Positions 15,628 to 24,063 of a stretch of 64,000 nucleotides of DNA are shown here, piece after piece. The stretch lies in contig NZ_CP039291.1 of NCBI RefSeq assembly GCF_004798685.1, forward strand, positions 1,488,001 to 1,552,000, given 5' to 3'. A model generated the notes under the pieces. It was not told the DNA's origin and made no database searches. It saw nothing but the letters and a program-made list of their open reading frames with translations. Position 1 is the first letter of the stretch, and the number at the start of each line of letters is the position of its first letter. The position numbers and the translations under genes are program-made. The DNA comes from Cellulomonas shaoxiangyii. Lineage in GTDB: Bacteria > Actinomycetota > Actinomycetes > Actinomycetales > Cellulomonadaceae.

Positions 15628-16091
15628 CACCCCACCTCGTAGATCGGCTCCCCGGCGATGTCCACGCCGCAGGAGCAGTAGGTGGCGCCGAACGCCAGCG
15701 AGCACCAGGGCAGGTGCGCACAGCCGGAGCCCACCGTGTCGACGGCGAACGCGTGACCCTTCTCGCCGCTCGAGCACAGCCCCTGGAGCTGGGTGATCTC
15801 GCTCGGCCAGAACATCGCCTTGCGCGGCTGGCGGGTGTCGAGCGTGTGCCCGAACGGGCCGCTCTGCTCCTGTGAGACGGCGCCCGTACCCGCCTCGTTC
15901 CACCGCAGCACGGCGCCGCGGAGGATCGCCTTGGCGGCGGCGCGCCGAGGGTCGTCGGTCGGGAGGTTGACGAGACAGGGGGCAGTGAGGACGGCCATCG
16001 CCTCGGCGTCCTCGATCATCGCCGCGGCCTTCGCCGGGGCGATGTCGGGAGCGAACGGTACGAGGTCCGCCGGGATGATGAGCTGGGCCAT
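15627..16091 (-). CDS. Head-tail adaptor (Gp19/Gp15/Gp42-like connector)
   Basis: A 154-residue protein. The N-terminal half is helical (IIPADLVPFAPDIAPAKAAAMIEDAEAMA, then a second helix RAAAKAILRGAVLRW), as in the head-completion adaptor family. The C-terminus is unusual in having several Cys (GLCSSGEKG, GCAHLPWCS, YCSCG) that may bind metal. The ATG at 16091 was chosen because AGGAGG lies eight bases upstream; a GTG two codons earlier is too close to it. Confidence 0.7.
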   Translation of the reverse strand: MAQLIIPADLVPFAPDIAPAKAAAMIEDAEAMAVLTAPCLVNLPTDDPRRAAAKAILRGAVLRWNEAGTGAVSQEQSGPFGHTLDTRQPRKAMFWPSEITQLQGLCSSGEKGHAFAVDTVGSGCAHLPWCSLAFGATYCSCGVDIAGEPIYEVG

Positions 16092-16107
16092 CCTCACCGC
16101 CTCCTAG

Positions 16108-16269
16108 TCACTCGTCGTCGGATGCGGCCTTGGCGGTCGCCTTGCGCGTCCGGCGCGCCGGCTTCGCGCCATCGCCATCCGAGGCTCGGAAGCCCTGGGC
16201 AGCGAGGCGCTCGGCCTTCTCCTCGGACACGTCGACGGTGGCCCCGTTGGGGGCGATCAGGCGGACCAT
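16108..16269 (-). CDS. Small basic protein upstream of head-tail genes, 53 aa
   Basis: A short gene between capsid and adaptor, starting in an ATGA overlap with the capsid stop. The protein opens MVRLIAPNGATVDVSEEKAE, with a central LAAQGFR, and ends in a Lys/Arg/Ala tail. Similar short 'LI-P-G-V-V-x-AE-L-GF' proteins sit beside capsid genes in many actinophages; their role is unknown. Confidence 0.68.
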   Translation of the reverse strand: MVRLIAPNGATVDVSEEKAERLAAQGFRASDGDGAKPARRTRKATAKAASDDE

Positions 16270-17180
16270 CAGACGTCCGCGGTGGCGTTCTGGACCTTGG
16301 CGAACGCGTTCAGGTCCGCGATGCCCCAGCCGTAGACGACCTCGGCGCGGAACGCGACCTGGTTGTTGCGCTTGAGGTCACCGCCGCCGTCCGGGTCGCC
16401 GTACTCGATGATCTCGAGGCCGATGGCGCGCTGGATGCCCCACCGGACCGCGGAGAAGTCGCCGACGATCGCCTTGAGGTTCGTCGCCGTCGACGCGACG
16501 CCGACGGCGCCGACCGTCCGGGACACCGACGCGCGGTGGCCGTCGAGCTCGGACACGGCGGTCGAGAGCTGGAAGTTGGGGTACAGCTTCTGCTCGGAGC
16601 CCGAGCCGCGCGCGGTCGAGAAGCCGGCCGCGAAGGACGGGTCGAGCGCGACGTCGCGCGGCACGTACCCGTCGGCCAGGACGAGGGTGTCGGCGGCGTC
16701 GAGGTACGTGTACGGCTTCACCGGCGGGGTGTCGTCCGTCTCCACGACGTTCGTGGTGTTGACGAGGCGCTGGGTCATCGCGGCGACCGCGGTGCCGCTC
16801 GTGGGGTTGATGCCGTGGATGACGCCGTAGTCCAGCGCGCGCGAGAGGGCCGGCTGGATCAGGTTCAGCACCTGCTCCACGACGTCGATGACGTCGTCCT
16901 CGTCGGCCCACATGACCTCGTTCGTCCAGCGGACGGTCTTGTGGAACTTGAACGGCGTCGCGGTCACGGAGGTAGGGACGATGGTCGACCCGCCCTTGTT
17001 CGCGCCCTCGGCGACGTACTCCGCCTCGCCGATGTCGAACGTCATGGACTGGCCCGGCCCGAACTTCATGGGGATCGAGTCGGACAGGGCGGCGATGACG
17101 GAGCCGGACTGGACCTTGCCCAGCCAGGGGTCGAGCTTCTGCGGGGGGAGGACGAAGCTCCCCGTGGTCAGAGCGGGCAT
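16269..17180 (-). CDS. Major capsid protein (HK97 fold)
   Basis: A 303-residue protein that opens MPALTTGSFVLPP and carries the HK97-type features of encapsulin-like small capsids: a short N-arm, an extended loop (KFGPGQSMTFDIGEAEYVAEG), a spine helix (DDVIDVVEQVLNLIQPALSRALD) and an axial domain. A strong GAGGAGA ribosome site precedes it. It follows the scaffold gene. No protease gene is nearby, so capsid maturation likely uses the separate scaffold. Confidence 0.9.
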   Translation of the reverse strand: MPALTTGSFVLPPQKLDPWLGKVQSGSVIAALSDSIPMKFGPGQSMTFDIGEAEYVAEGANKGGSTIVPTSVTATPFKFHKTVRWTNEVMWADEDDVIDVVEQVLNLIQPALSRALDYGVIHGINPTSGTAVAAMTQRLVNTTNVVETDDTPPVKPYTYLDAADTLVLADGYVPRDVALDPSFAAGFSTARGSGSEQKLYPNFQLSTAVSELDGHRASVSRTVGAVGVASTATNLKAIVGDFSAVRWGIQRAIGLEIIEYGDPDGGGDLKRNNQVAFRAEVVYGWGIADLNAFAKVQNATADV

Positions 17181-17195
17181 GGTGATCTCCTCGGA

Positions 17196-17684
17196 TCAGT
17201 CGCGCTTGATGAGCTGCCGGGCGAACTCGCGCATGGGGTCGTCGCCGGCAGTGGTGGGGGTACGCCCCGCGAACGGGTCGCGGTTGGCGGTCTTGGTGCG
17301 ACGCTCGGCGAGCCTCTCGGCCTGCTTGGTGAGCGTGTCCTCGTCCGTTGCGGTGAGGAACAGGTCGGCGTCCTCGTCGGCGATGCCGAACTTGGCCTGG
17401 ATGCGGGCGCGCAGGGCGCCCGACCGTGTGGCCTCGAGCTCGCGCTCGAGTGCCGCGATCCGGCTGGCAGCCTTCTCCGCCTCCGACAGGTTGGCCTGCT
17501 CGATCTCGTCGAGCCTGGCCGCCTTGGCGCGGAGGTCGTCGTAGTCCCCGAACTGGGCCTTGGTGCGCGCGACGCGCTCACCGATGATCCGGTTGAGGTC
17601 TTCCTGGGAGGTGATCGGCTTGAAGCCGCCCGCGGGCTGCTCCTCGCCGGTCGGCTGCTGCTCGGTCGTCGAGTCGTCCGCCAT
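17196..17684 (-). CDS. Capsid scaffolding protein
   Basis: A 162-residue, highly charged, helical protein. The signature ITSQEDLNRIIGERVAR is typical of phage scaffold proteins, followed by coiled-coil (LDEIEQANLSEAEKAASRIAALE) and a disordered Thr/Ala/Pro tail. It lies immediately upstream of the major capsid gene, the usual place, and would guide prohead assembly and then leave. Confidence 0.85.
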   Translation of the reverse strand: MADDSTTEQQPTGEEQPAGGFKPITSQEDLNRIIGERVARTKAQFGDYDDLRAKAARLDEIEQANLSEAEKAASRIAALERELEATRSGALRARIQAKFGIADEDADLFLTATDEDTLTKQAERLAERRTKTANRDPFAGRTPTTAGDDPMREFARQLIKRD

Positions 17685-17751
17685 CGTTCTTCTCCTGGGT
17701 GAGCCGTCCGTTGACCGCCGGACGTGGGCGTACCCCGGTGATCCCGGGAAG

Positions 17752-18444
17752 TCAGTCGGCGTAGTCGCCGATGGCGCGCTGGATCAGCGCGTTGTGTCGC
17801 TCTCGCTGCTGTGGACTCATGCCCGTGGTGCGCTGTGACGCGTCGTAGAGCCGGACGTCGACCTCGGGGGCGTCCGCGTCCCACGAGGGGGCAGCGGCGC
17901 AGTTGCATGAGCCGTGAGAGGCGAAGTGCGCGGTCGCCTCGCGGTACACGGCGCCGCGGCCGGCGAGCATCCGGCAGAAGGAACAGGCGCCGGGGCGGGT
18001 GATTCGCTTCCATCCGACGGCTTGCGGGTCGCGGTCCGTGGCGCGTGCGATCGTGTCGCGCGGGGCCGCCAGCACGTACTTGCCCGTGGCCGCCAGGAGC
18101 GTCGTCAGGGCGTCGGCAGGCGTGTCCGTGAACAGGGCGCCGGCCGCGCGTCGTACCGTCGGCTCCGTGGCCGCCAGGTACGGCGACGCGAGCGCTGTGG
18201 CGCGGTACGCACCGCTGACGCCTGCCGCCGCTCGCTGGACGTCGTACCACTCGGCCGCGAACTGCGCCGCATCCATCCCGTAGCGCCGCACGAGCTCCGG
18301 GACGAACGCCAGCAGCAGATCGCGGGACCGCTCGGGCTGGGACAGGTTGAGCATCCCGAAGAACCCGCGCAGATCACGCTCGACGAGGGCGCGGATGCCG
18401 CCTTGTGCGCGTCGCAGGAGCTCTGCGTCAGCCGGTGACACCAT
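17752..18444 (-). CDS. Minor capsid/head morphogenesis protein (VG15/MuF-like)
   Basis: A 230-residue protein, helical through ~1-145, then a compact Cys/His region: PGACSFCRMLAGRGAVY followed by HFASHGSCNCAAAP. This CxxC-H-x(n)-CxC layout is the mark of portal-adjacent VG15/MuF minor head proteins. It overlaps the portal gene by 17 bases and would join portal and prohead interior. Confidence 0.8.
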   Translation of the reverse strand: MVSPADAELLRRAQGGIRALVERDLRGFFGMLNLSQPERSRDLLLAFVPELVRRYGMDAAQFAAEWYDVQRAAAGVSGAYRATALASPYLAATEPTVRRAAGALFTDTPADALTTLLAATGKYVLAAPRDTIARATDRDPQAVGWKRITRPGACSFCRMLAGRGAVYREATAHFASHGSCNCAAAPSWDADAPEVDVRLYDASQRTTGMSPQQRERHNALIQRAIGDYAD

Positions 18445-19849
18445 CAGCGGGAGCCTCCTGCCCGGCGACCCTCACCAGCGCGTCGAGACGCGACAGGGAC
18501 TGTGCGCGCTGACGCTCGGCCAGCGCACGGCTGATCTGCTGCTCGGACAGGCCCAGCAGCTCGAGACCGACCTCCGTCTCAGCGAGCCACGGGACCGCGG
18601 CCACCTGCTTGCCGCCCGCGTCTGCCTGAGCCGCCCGGGAGATGTACCGCGGGTCACGCCACTTGCAGTCGATGGACCGGAACGCCTCGGGAACCTCGTC
18701 GAGACCCCCGCGCATCGCCATCGCGATCGGCACCACGTGACGCAGCGCCGGCGACAGCTCGTCGACCGTGCCCTCAGCCTCCGCGATGAGTTCGTACTGG
18801 CTCGCGTCGTAGGACTCCGCCGACGTCGGGTTCGCGAAGTCAGTGATCGCGACCGACGAGTCCGGCAGCGAGTACTCACGCGCGACGAGCTTGGAGTAGG
18901 TGTTCAGCGCCTTGAGGTGCGGCTCCGGAGAGGCGGCGTCGAACTTTTTGACGTCCGCACGCGCCAGGGCGTCGTCACGGTCCGCGTCGTCGGGGATACC
19001 CTTGATGCGACCGAGCCGCTGGGCCCACTCGGGCATCGGCGTGCCGTCCGCGTTGCGGAAGATCGACGGGTCAGCGCCGAGCATCCAGAACTCGGGGTAG
19101 GCGTAGACGTCCATGTGGCCCTCGAGGCGCACCAGGGCGCGTCCTGCGGCGTCCTGGAAGCCACGAGCGGCACGGGTGATCCGGGTGCGCCCCATCGGCT
19201 TACGCAGGCGCGGGCGGTACACCAGGGGAGCGGCCGGCACGCCGAACGGGTGCTCGGAGTACTCGACGATCTCCCACTTGCCGTCCACGATCTGCGCCGC
19301 GATGGTCACACCATCGAGCAGCAGGGTCAGCGCCGTCACGCGCTCCTTGTCGCGCGCCCGGACGATGAGCAGGTTGTCCAGGCCGCGCGTCACAGGGTTG
19401 CGCTCACCGGTCGCGTCGAGAGCGGAGTAGAAGTGCACGAGACCCTGCGCGCCGTCGTCGACACCGTTGGACGCCACAGCGAACGACAAGCCGTGGATCA
19501 GGGTGTCCGTGATCGCCTGGTTGACCTCGGAGCCGAGGCGGTTCGTGTCCCACACCTCGCGGTACCCGAAGTCATCGAGGTTGCCGTCCGACCAGACCAT
19601 GCGCTCGAGGTTGCAGCGGCGACCCAGGCTGTCGACGCCCTTCGCGGCCCAGCCCAGGACCAGGCCCAGGCGGTAGTACTGCTCGGGCACGATGCCGCCG
19701 TGCATCTTGCGCAGCGTGCGCTCGGCCTCGTAGTACGCCTCGAGCAGACGGTTCCGGCGCGAGAAACGATCGAGCTGGCCCAGGAGCCCCGTCGCGAGAT
19801 CGTTCGTCTCGTCATCGACGTCAGGCAGTCGGATGGTCTGCGAGATCAC
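18428..19849 (-). CDS. Portal protein (SPP1 Gp6-like)
   Basis: A 473-residue protein with portal landmarks: YYEAERTLRKMHGGIVPEQYYR near the start, a wing domain, HPFGVPAAPLVYRPR in the middle, and KALNTYSKLVAREYSLPDSSVAI near ~310-330. Portals form the 12-mer through which DNA is packed and released. The GTG start overlaps the terminase stop (GTGA). Confidence 0.88.
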   Translation of the reverse strand: MISQTIRLPDVDDETNDLATGLLGQLDRFSRRNRLLEAYYEAERTLRKMHGGIVPEQYYRLGLVLGWAAKGVDSLGRRCNLERMVWSDGNLDDFGYREVWDTNRLGSEVNQAITDTLIHGLSFAVASNGVDDGAQGLVHFYSALDATGERNPVTRGLDNLLIVRARDKERVTALTLLLDGVTIAAQIVDGKWEIVEYSEHPFGVPAAPLVYRPRLRKPMGRTRITRAARGFQDAAGRALVRLEGHMDVYAYPEFWMLGADPSIFRNADGTPMPEWAQRLGRIKGIPDDADRDDALARADVKKFDAASPEPHLKALNTYSKLVAREYSLPDSSVAITDFANPTSAESYDASQYELIAEAEGTVDELSPALRHVVPIAMAMRGGLDEVPEAFRSIDCKWRDPRYISRAAQADAGGKQVAAVPWLAETEVGLELLGLSEQQISRALAERQRAQSLSRLDALVRVAGQEAPADGVTG

Positions 19850-20721
19850 GCCACCACCCCCACCCTGTTGCCCGATGTCCGGTTGCCAGAGGTGCGCCCC
19901 TGACCCGTCGGCCGCTTGCCGGCCACTACCGCGTGCCTCGCGAGGGTCACTGCATCCAGTGACGTGACGTCACCCTCCGGCGTCGTTGAGGCCCAGCCCC
20001 AGCCGCCGGCGTTGCCGATCTTGCGCTTACCGGCCGCACGCACCGCGGCGTCGAGGCCGGGCTGCGCGAGGTGGGTCAGGTCGCGCTCCTGGATCGCACG
20101 GAGCATCCCCGCGTGAGCCGTGATCGCCTCGTCCACCGTCACGAGGTGGATCCGGCGGCGAGGTACACCCGCGGCCACCAACTCGTTCGCCAGGTCACCC
20201 GCGCCCGCCTTGCCGTCGAGGACGATGTGACCCTTGCGCCAGCGTTCTGCGAGCCACTGGACCAGGGGCGCCGTGCCGTCCGCCATGAGAGAGACACCCA
20301 GGGCCTCGACGTGCACGGGGCCGTCGTCGGGACGCAGTGCAACTGCGGCACCAACGCGCTCGCCGTCCGCGGAGAACTTCACCGCGTAGGCCAGGCTGCC
20401 GTTCGTGGGGGCGTCGGCCGCTGCCATGGCCAGGTCGTCCCAGTCGTCCAGGTTGATGATGCCGGGAGTCTTCGTGTCGCTGTCCCAGATGCCCAGCGCC
20501 TCGCGGTCGAAGTCGCCCGGGCCTGTGAGGAGCTTGTGTAGGCGGTTGATCGCCTTGTCGTTCGTGCGCAGCGGGTAGGACGGGTTCGCCTTCGCCCGCT
20601 GCGCCTTGTCGTCCCACTTCGCGCCGGGGTCGGCCGAGAACTCGACGTACACCAGGCCCTCAGACGCGCCCGCCAAGGCGTCACGGCGAATGCTCTTGAA
20701 GAACTCCGAGTTGTCCGTCGG
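19846..20721 (-). CDS. Terminase large subunit, C-terminal nuclease part (frameshifted)
   Basis: This frame continues the terminase after the break at 20722-20725. From 20721 it reads PTDNSEFFKSIRRD, the expected continuation of the MGTPPK motif. Probable RNase H-like nuclease acidic residues lie in LAYAVKFSADG, HIVLDGKAGAGDL and VTSLDAVTLA. With one base removed, the joined protein would be about 501 residues, a normal TerL length. As written there is no good independent ATG, only TTG/GTG codons. It overlaps the portal start. Confidence 0.75.
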   Translation of the reverse strand, partial: PTDNSEFFKSIRRDALAGASEGLVYVEFSADPGAKWDDKAQRAKANPSYPLRTNDKAINRLHKLLTGPGDFDREALGIWDSDTKTPGIINLDDWDDLAMAAADAPTNGSLAYAVKFSADGERVGAAVALRPDDGPVHVEALGVSLMADGTAPLVQWLAERWRKGHIVLDGKAGAGDLANELVAAGVPRRRIHLVTVDEAITAHAGMLRAIQERDLTHLAQPGLDAAVRAAGKRKIGNAGGWGWASTTPEGDVTSLDAVTLARHAVVAGKRPTGQGRTSGNRTSGNRVGVVA

Positions 20722-21352
20722 CTTTGGGTGGCGTCCCCATCAGGATGACCTGCGGGTTCGTCGCCTGGTTCATCGTCGGGGCGAGGTCCGCCATGGCCTG
20801 CTCCGAGAGGATCTGAGCCTCGTCGAGCACCAGCCGGCGGACCTTCGCCACGCCTCGCACCGCACCGGACTCGCGCGCCTTGAACATGATGCGCGAGCCG
20901 TTGCGGAACGGGATGCACTCGTTGCCGGCGCCGGTGGTGATCGCGTCGGGGTCGACGTGGGCGCGCATCTGCGGCACCTCGGCCATGGCCTTGAGTGCCA
21001 TGAACGACTCACGCGTCACCGTGAAGTGGTGAGCCGTCCAGACCGCGAGGGTGCCGGGGTTGATGATGCAGTCGGCGAACAGCAGGCCGCCGATGTCGTA
21101 CGTCTTACCGGCCTGCCGGCAGATCGAGATGGCGACCGTGTCCGCGGCATAGAGCCCCGCGGCGTTCTTCCCGAGGATGGCGGTGTTCATGTCCGCCTGC
21201 CACGGGTCGAACAGGATGCCGACGTTGCGGCAGACCTCGCGCACCGACGGCCACCCCGTCGAGACGATGCCCTCGGGCAGGATCAGGTGGCGAGCCTCAG
21301 GAAGCAGGCCATGCCGCGTCTGGGGTGGCCGCGGCGGAGCCGATGTCGTCAC
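20681..21352 (-). CDS. Terminase large subunit, N-terminal ATPase part (frameshifted)
   Basis: This frame holds the packaging ATPase: Walker A-like CRQAGKT, Walker B RRLVLDEAQ and coupling motif VILMGTPPKA. It then runs out of frame for 14 codons (DGQLGVLQEHSP) to a stop at 20681. The native continuation lies one base over, in the 19846-20721 frame. The GTG at 21352 overlaps the small-terminase end by 56 bases. Large terminase cuts DNA and drives it into the prohead; split like this it would lack the nuclease. Confidence 0.78.
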   Translation of the reverse strand: MTTSAPPRPPQTRHGLLPEARHLILPEGIVSTGWPSVREVCRNVGILFDPWQADMNTAILGKNAAGLYAADTVAISICRQAGKTYDIGGLLFADCIINPGTLAVWTAHHFTVTRESFMALKAMAEVPQMRAHVDPDAITTGAGNECIPFRNGSRIMFKARESGAVRGVAKVRRLVLDEAQILSEQAMADLAPTMNQATNPQVILMGTPPKADGQLGVLQEHSP

Positions 21353-21584
21353 CGTTCTCCTCCGCGTCCAGTGCTGCGATCTCGTCTGCGAGGTTCACCA
21401 GGCGCAGCGAGAGCGAAGCCATGTCCCGCGGCGGCACTCCGGCATCGAGTTGCTCGGCGATCTTGTCCCGGAGCGCCACGAGCAGGTCGCGGCGACTCGA
21501 GGCCGCAGCGCGGGAGATCGCGCCGCCAACCTCAGGCGTGGGCGTCGGCTCCGGGTCGGGAACCGCGCGCAGGCGTGCGGCCAT
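21297..21584 (-). CDS. Small terminase-like protein
   Basis: A 95-residue protein with a Pro-rich N-terminus (DPEPTPTPEVG) and a helical C-terminal half (SRRDLLVALRDKIAEQLDAG, PPRDMASLSLRLVNLADEIAALD). Short proteins of this type precede the large terminase in actinophages and are annotated as small terminase subunits. It overlaps both the TerL start and the HNH gene end. Confidence 0.65.
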   Translation of the reverse strand: MAARLRAVPDPEPTPTPEVGGAISRAAASSRRDLLVALRDKIAEQLDAGVPPRDMASLSLRLVNLADEIAALDAEENGDDIGSAAATPDAAWPAS

Positions 21585-22071
21585 CTGCGGTCACCTCCTC
21601 GGGCGGGTCGAGCTGCGCACCGCGGCGTGCGTTACAGCCACGGTGCGCGAGTCTCAGGTTCGAATCCGAGTGGTCAGGCTCCGCCTGGAGCGACCTCGGG
21701 ATGATGTGGTCCAGCGATGGGGCGGCGTCATCGCGCTGCCGATCGGCCAGCAGGTCGACGGGGTCGCCGCAGATCTGGCAGGTCCATCCGTCGCGCTCGT
21801 AGATCGCCAGCCGGCGCTCGAGGGGGATGCCCCACTGAGGACCCCACGCTCCCGACTGTCGCCGGTGCCAGTACGAGTAGTGCGTCGAGCACATCCCTCG
21901 CGCCACGGCGGGGCGGTCGCACTCGGTGCAGATACCGAGCTGTCGCGCGCGGTACCAGTCAGCGTCGCGACGCCTGCAGAGGCGGCACTTCGGCTCGGAG
22001 GCAGTGGAGCTCGAGCGCCACATCAGCTTCCCGCAGCCACCAGAGCAGGGCAGGTCAGGGCGGTCCACCAT
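21532..22071 (-). CDS. HNH endonuclease with N-terminal zinc fingers
   Basis: A 179-residue protein. Cys clusters at CSGGCGK, CRLCRRRD, CTECDRP and CSTHY precede the HNH domain CQICGDPVD ... LDHIIPRS ... NLRLAHRGCNARRG. HNH proteins next to terminase genes are needed for cos cutting in several HK97-like phages; that role is likely here. AAGGAGG precedes the ATG. It overlaps the small terminase. Confidence 0.85.
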   Translation of the reverse strand: MVDRPDLPCSGGCGKLMWRSSSTASEPKCRLCRRRDADWYRARQLGICTECDRPAVARGMCSTHYSYWHRRQSGAWGPQWGIPLERRLAIYERDGWTCQICGDPVDLLADRQRDDAAPSLDHIIPRSLQAEPDHSDSNLRLAHRGCNARRGAQLDPPEEVTADGRTPARGSRPGADAHA

Positions 22072-22134
22072 GGCCCCTCCTTGGTGGAAAACGGGGGAGG
22101 GCGAGGCGTGGAAATGCTCGTGTGTAAATGCTCG

Positions 22135-22542
22135 CTATGCCAGGAGGGGCGAGCGGCACCCCCGGCCAGGGGGTCCCTCCCCACCCCCGCCGCTGCGTTG
22201 GGGCTGCTCGTTCACCAAGCGGCGCGACGTCGGGAAGTCCTCGACGCGAGCAACGTTCACCGGAACGCGCTCGTGGTTGCGCTCCTGGTTGCACGTGCGA
22301 CACAGGACGCGGAGGTTGTCCGCCCCGTCCCCCCCGCCGTGCTTGTGCTCCACCACGTGGTCTGTCTCGGCTGAGCCGGCGAGCAGTGGTGTGTCGTAGT
22401 CCAGCTCCCGCCCGCACCCCCGGTGGCTACCATCCCGGCGGGCGTACCCGGGGCAGTGCGTCAGTCCCCCCCGGCGTGCTTCGGCCAGGACCCGGCGGCG
22501 GTTGCGCAGGTAGGTCGCGGTGCCGGTGCGTGATGTCGCCAC
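22135..22542 (-). CDS. Second HNH endonuclease, 135 aa
   Basis: A GTG start at 22542 is set by GAGGAGG six bases upstream; longer in-frame starts run through unrelated sequence. The protein opens with a basic helix (TYLRNRRRVLAEARR), then CPGYA ... GCGRELDYD and the HNH core ETDHVVEHKHGGGDGADNL ... LCRTCNQERN. A second HNH nuclease beside the first is uncommon; it could be a free-standing homing enzyme or share the packaging role. Confidence 0.8.
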   Translation of the reverse strand: MATSRTGTATYLRNRRRVLAEARRGGLTHCPGYARRDGSHRGCGRELDYDTPLLAGSAETDHVVEHKHGGGDGADNLRVLCRTCNQERNHERVPVNVARVEDFPTSRRLVNEQPQRSGGGGEGPPGRGCRSPLLA

Positions 22543-22640
22543 GCCCGGCCTCCTCGTTGGTCCCGCCCCGAGCACGGCCTCACCGGCCTCGCACCCATCG
22601 TTGGCGCCGGGTCCAGGTGCACAGGGCGGGTGTCTGTGGG

Positions 22641-22790
22641 CTACTCGCGCGCCTCTCGCCCATCGAGCGAGTGGTGCACCATGACGACGCCACCGGGCTC
22701 GAAGATCGCGTCGGGCCCGCAGGGGCATCCGTCGCCGTGCTCCTCGTGCTCGATCAGGTCGGCGACCGGGGTGACGTGAACCTCTGCCAT
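22641..22790 (-). CDS. Conserved small actinophage protein, 49 aa
   Basis: A short acidic protein: MAEVHVTPVADLIEHEEHGD, then CPCGPD, and an ending VVMVHHSLDGREARE. I recall this pattern as a widespread, functionless-labelled protein of actinophages. The paired Cys and His residues could bind metal. Confidence 0.65.
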   Translation of the reverse strand: MAEVHVTPVADLIEHEEHGDGCPCGPDAIFEPGGVVMVHHSLDGREARE

Positions 22791-23020
22791 CCCGACCCCC
22801 TGGTTGTTGGCGTACGGGCTGGCGACTCCCGGAGGAGCGCCAGCAGCACGAGGCACATCGGCGACGGCCCGACTCGCACCGGGCGGCAACGCTGTGGAGA
22901 CCCCCTGGGCCTCGGGCTGGCGTCGTCGATGGCGGGGTGCCACGAGCAGGCCGGGCGGACCGACCGAACGGGAGAGGTGGCAGCACCTCGCGCTACCGGC
23001 CCTGCTCGTGGGCATGACGA
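22791..23020. other. Noncoding stretch near the packaging genes (candidate cos/pac region)
   Basis: Between the 49-aa gene and the early-operon terminator lie about 230 bases. A 90-codon rightward frame crosses it but has no ribosome site or recognisable protein. Its position beside HNH and terminase genes makes it the best place to look for the packaging site. I see no repeat or cohesive-end motif that proves it. Confidence 0.3.
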
Positions 23021-23048
23021 AGGCCCCGGTGCTTTCGCTCCGGGGCCT
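23021..23048 (-). terminator. Terminator of the early operon
   Basis: AGGCCCCGG (23021-23029) pairs exactly with CCGGGGCCT (23040-23048) around a 10-base loop. It lies 54 bases beyond the last early gene and separates early from late genes. Confidence 0.75.
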
Positions 23049-23101
23049 GTCGTCGGGTAGAACCCAACCTACGTGAACCTTAGGATGCAACCGCCCTCAC
23101 G

Positions 23102-23836
23102 TCAAGCAGCCGGCACGCGTGTCGCCGCCAGGGTCAGCGCGTCCTCGAACCGGTACAGCGGCTCATCCTCCGAGGCCGGCTTGATCTTCTCCCGCCGCGC
23201 CCACGACTGGATCGTCCGGTAGGGCACCTCCATGTCCAGCACCACGAGCGCCGACGCGATCTCGCTGAGCGTCATGAGCCGGTCCTTCAGCGCCTCCCGC
23301 ACGAACGCCGCCTGGCCCTCCCGCGTGAACTCCTGGCCGCACTCCCGGCACGTCCCGCCGTCCCGGTCCTGGCGCAGGTGGAGCTCGCCGCCGCACCCTG
23401 CCCCGTCCTCGCCGACCCCCTGGCATGGGCCGACGTAGTCCGGCGGGGCTGGTCGCTCGAGCGCGCGTCGCACCTTGCTGGCGTACTCCTCCGCCCAGTC
23501 GCAGAACGCGAGGGCCGTGCGCTCATCCCCGGCCGTCCAGTGGCCATACCGAGCCGCGACGTCGTACAGCAGCACCGGCATCCGGGACGAGCGCGGCGCC
23601 CAGTCCTCGGTCTCGTCGAGCAGCACGTGGCCCAGGGACCGCGCCTCTTCCTCGATCTCGTGCATGAGGTCCGCGACGTGCAGGTCGATGGGCGACGGGT
23701 GCTCGCTGCCCCCCGGCATCCCGCTGAGCGCGTTCCCGCCGCCGGGCTGGAGTCGTGCGCGCAGGTCGGTCCAGCGGTCGGCGATGTAGTCCAGGTGGCC
23801 CTTCGCCACCAGGGCGTCCTCGGTGGTGATGGTCAC
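23102..23836 (-). CDS. Zinc-ribbon plus helix-turn-helix protein, 244 aa
   Basis: Last early gene. The first ~135 residues are helical and acidic. A zinc-ribbon-like section follows (PCQGVGEDGAGCGGEL ... GTCRECGQEF), then a C-terminal helix-turn-helix (MTLSEIASALVVLDMEVPYRTIQSWARREKIKP). A GTG at 23836 overlapping the upstream stop is used. It likely binds DNA, perhaps as the switch to late transcription given its place at the operon end; that role is speculative. Confidence 0.65.
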   Translation of the reverse strand: MTITTEDALVAKGHLDYIADRWTDLRARLQPGGGNALSGMPGGSEHPSPIDLHVADLMHEIEEEARSLGHVLLDETEDWAPRSSRMPVLLYDVAARYGHWTAGDERTALAFCDWAEEYASKVRRALERPAPPDYVGPCQGVGEDGAGCGGELHLRQDRDGGTCRECGQEFTREGQAAFVREALKDRLMTLSEIASALVVLDMEVPYRTIQSWARREKIKPASEDEPLYRFEDALTLAATRVPAA

Positions 23837-24063
23837 TCGCCCTCCTCCTGTCGCCCGTTGAGCACGTTGTCGATCCCCACCCGCAGCAGTCCCACGGTGT
23901 GGTGCGCCGGCTGCCCGACGGGTGTCACGTTGTCGTAGCCGTTCACCTCGTCGTCCTCGTCCGTGGTGGCCGCGACGAGCGCCCACCCGATGACGAGCTG
24001 GCCGGGGTGCTCGGCCGCCATGTGCTGGCGCACCGCGGCGTCGAGGTCGTCGGTGGTGCTCAT
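23833..24063 (-). CDS. Hypothetical early protein, 76 aa
   Basis: A small acidic protein with a central hydrophobic strand (GQLVIGWALVAATTDEDDE) and a C-terminal helix (VGLLRVGIDNVLNGRQ). Similar short proteins with LVxWALVxA and VGLLR recur in actinophage early regions. Overlaps both neighbours by four bases. Function unknown. Confidence 0.6.
   Translation of the reverse strand: MSTTDDLDAAVRQHMAAEHPGQLVIGWALVAATTDEDDEVNGYDNVTPVGQPAHHTVGLLRVGIDNVLNGRQEEGE

Noticed and set aside
22804..23076. 90-codon rightward frame in the noncoding region near terminase
   Set aside because: No ribosome site, low-complexity composition and it runs through the 23021-23048 terminator.
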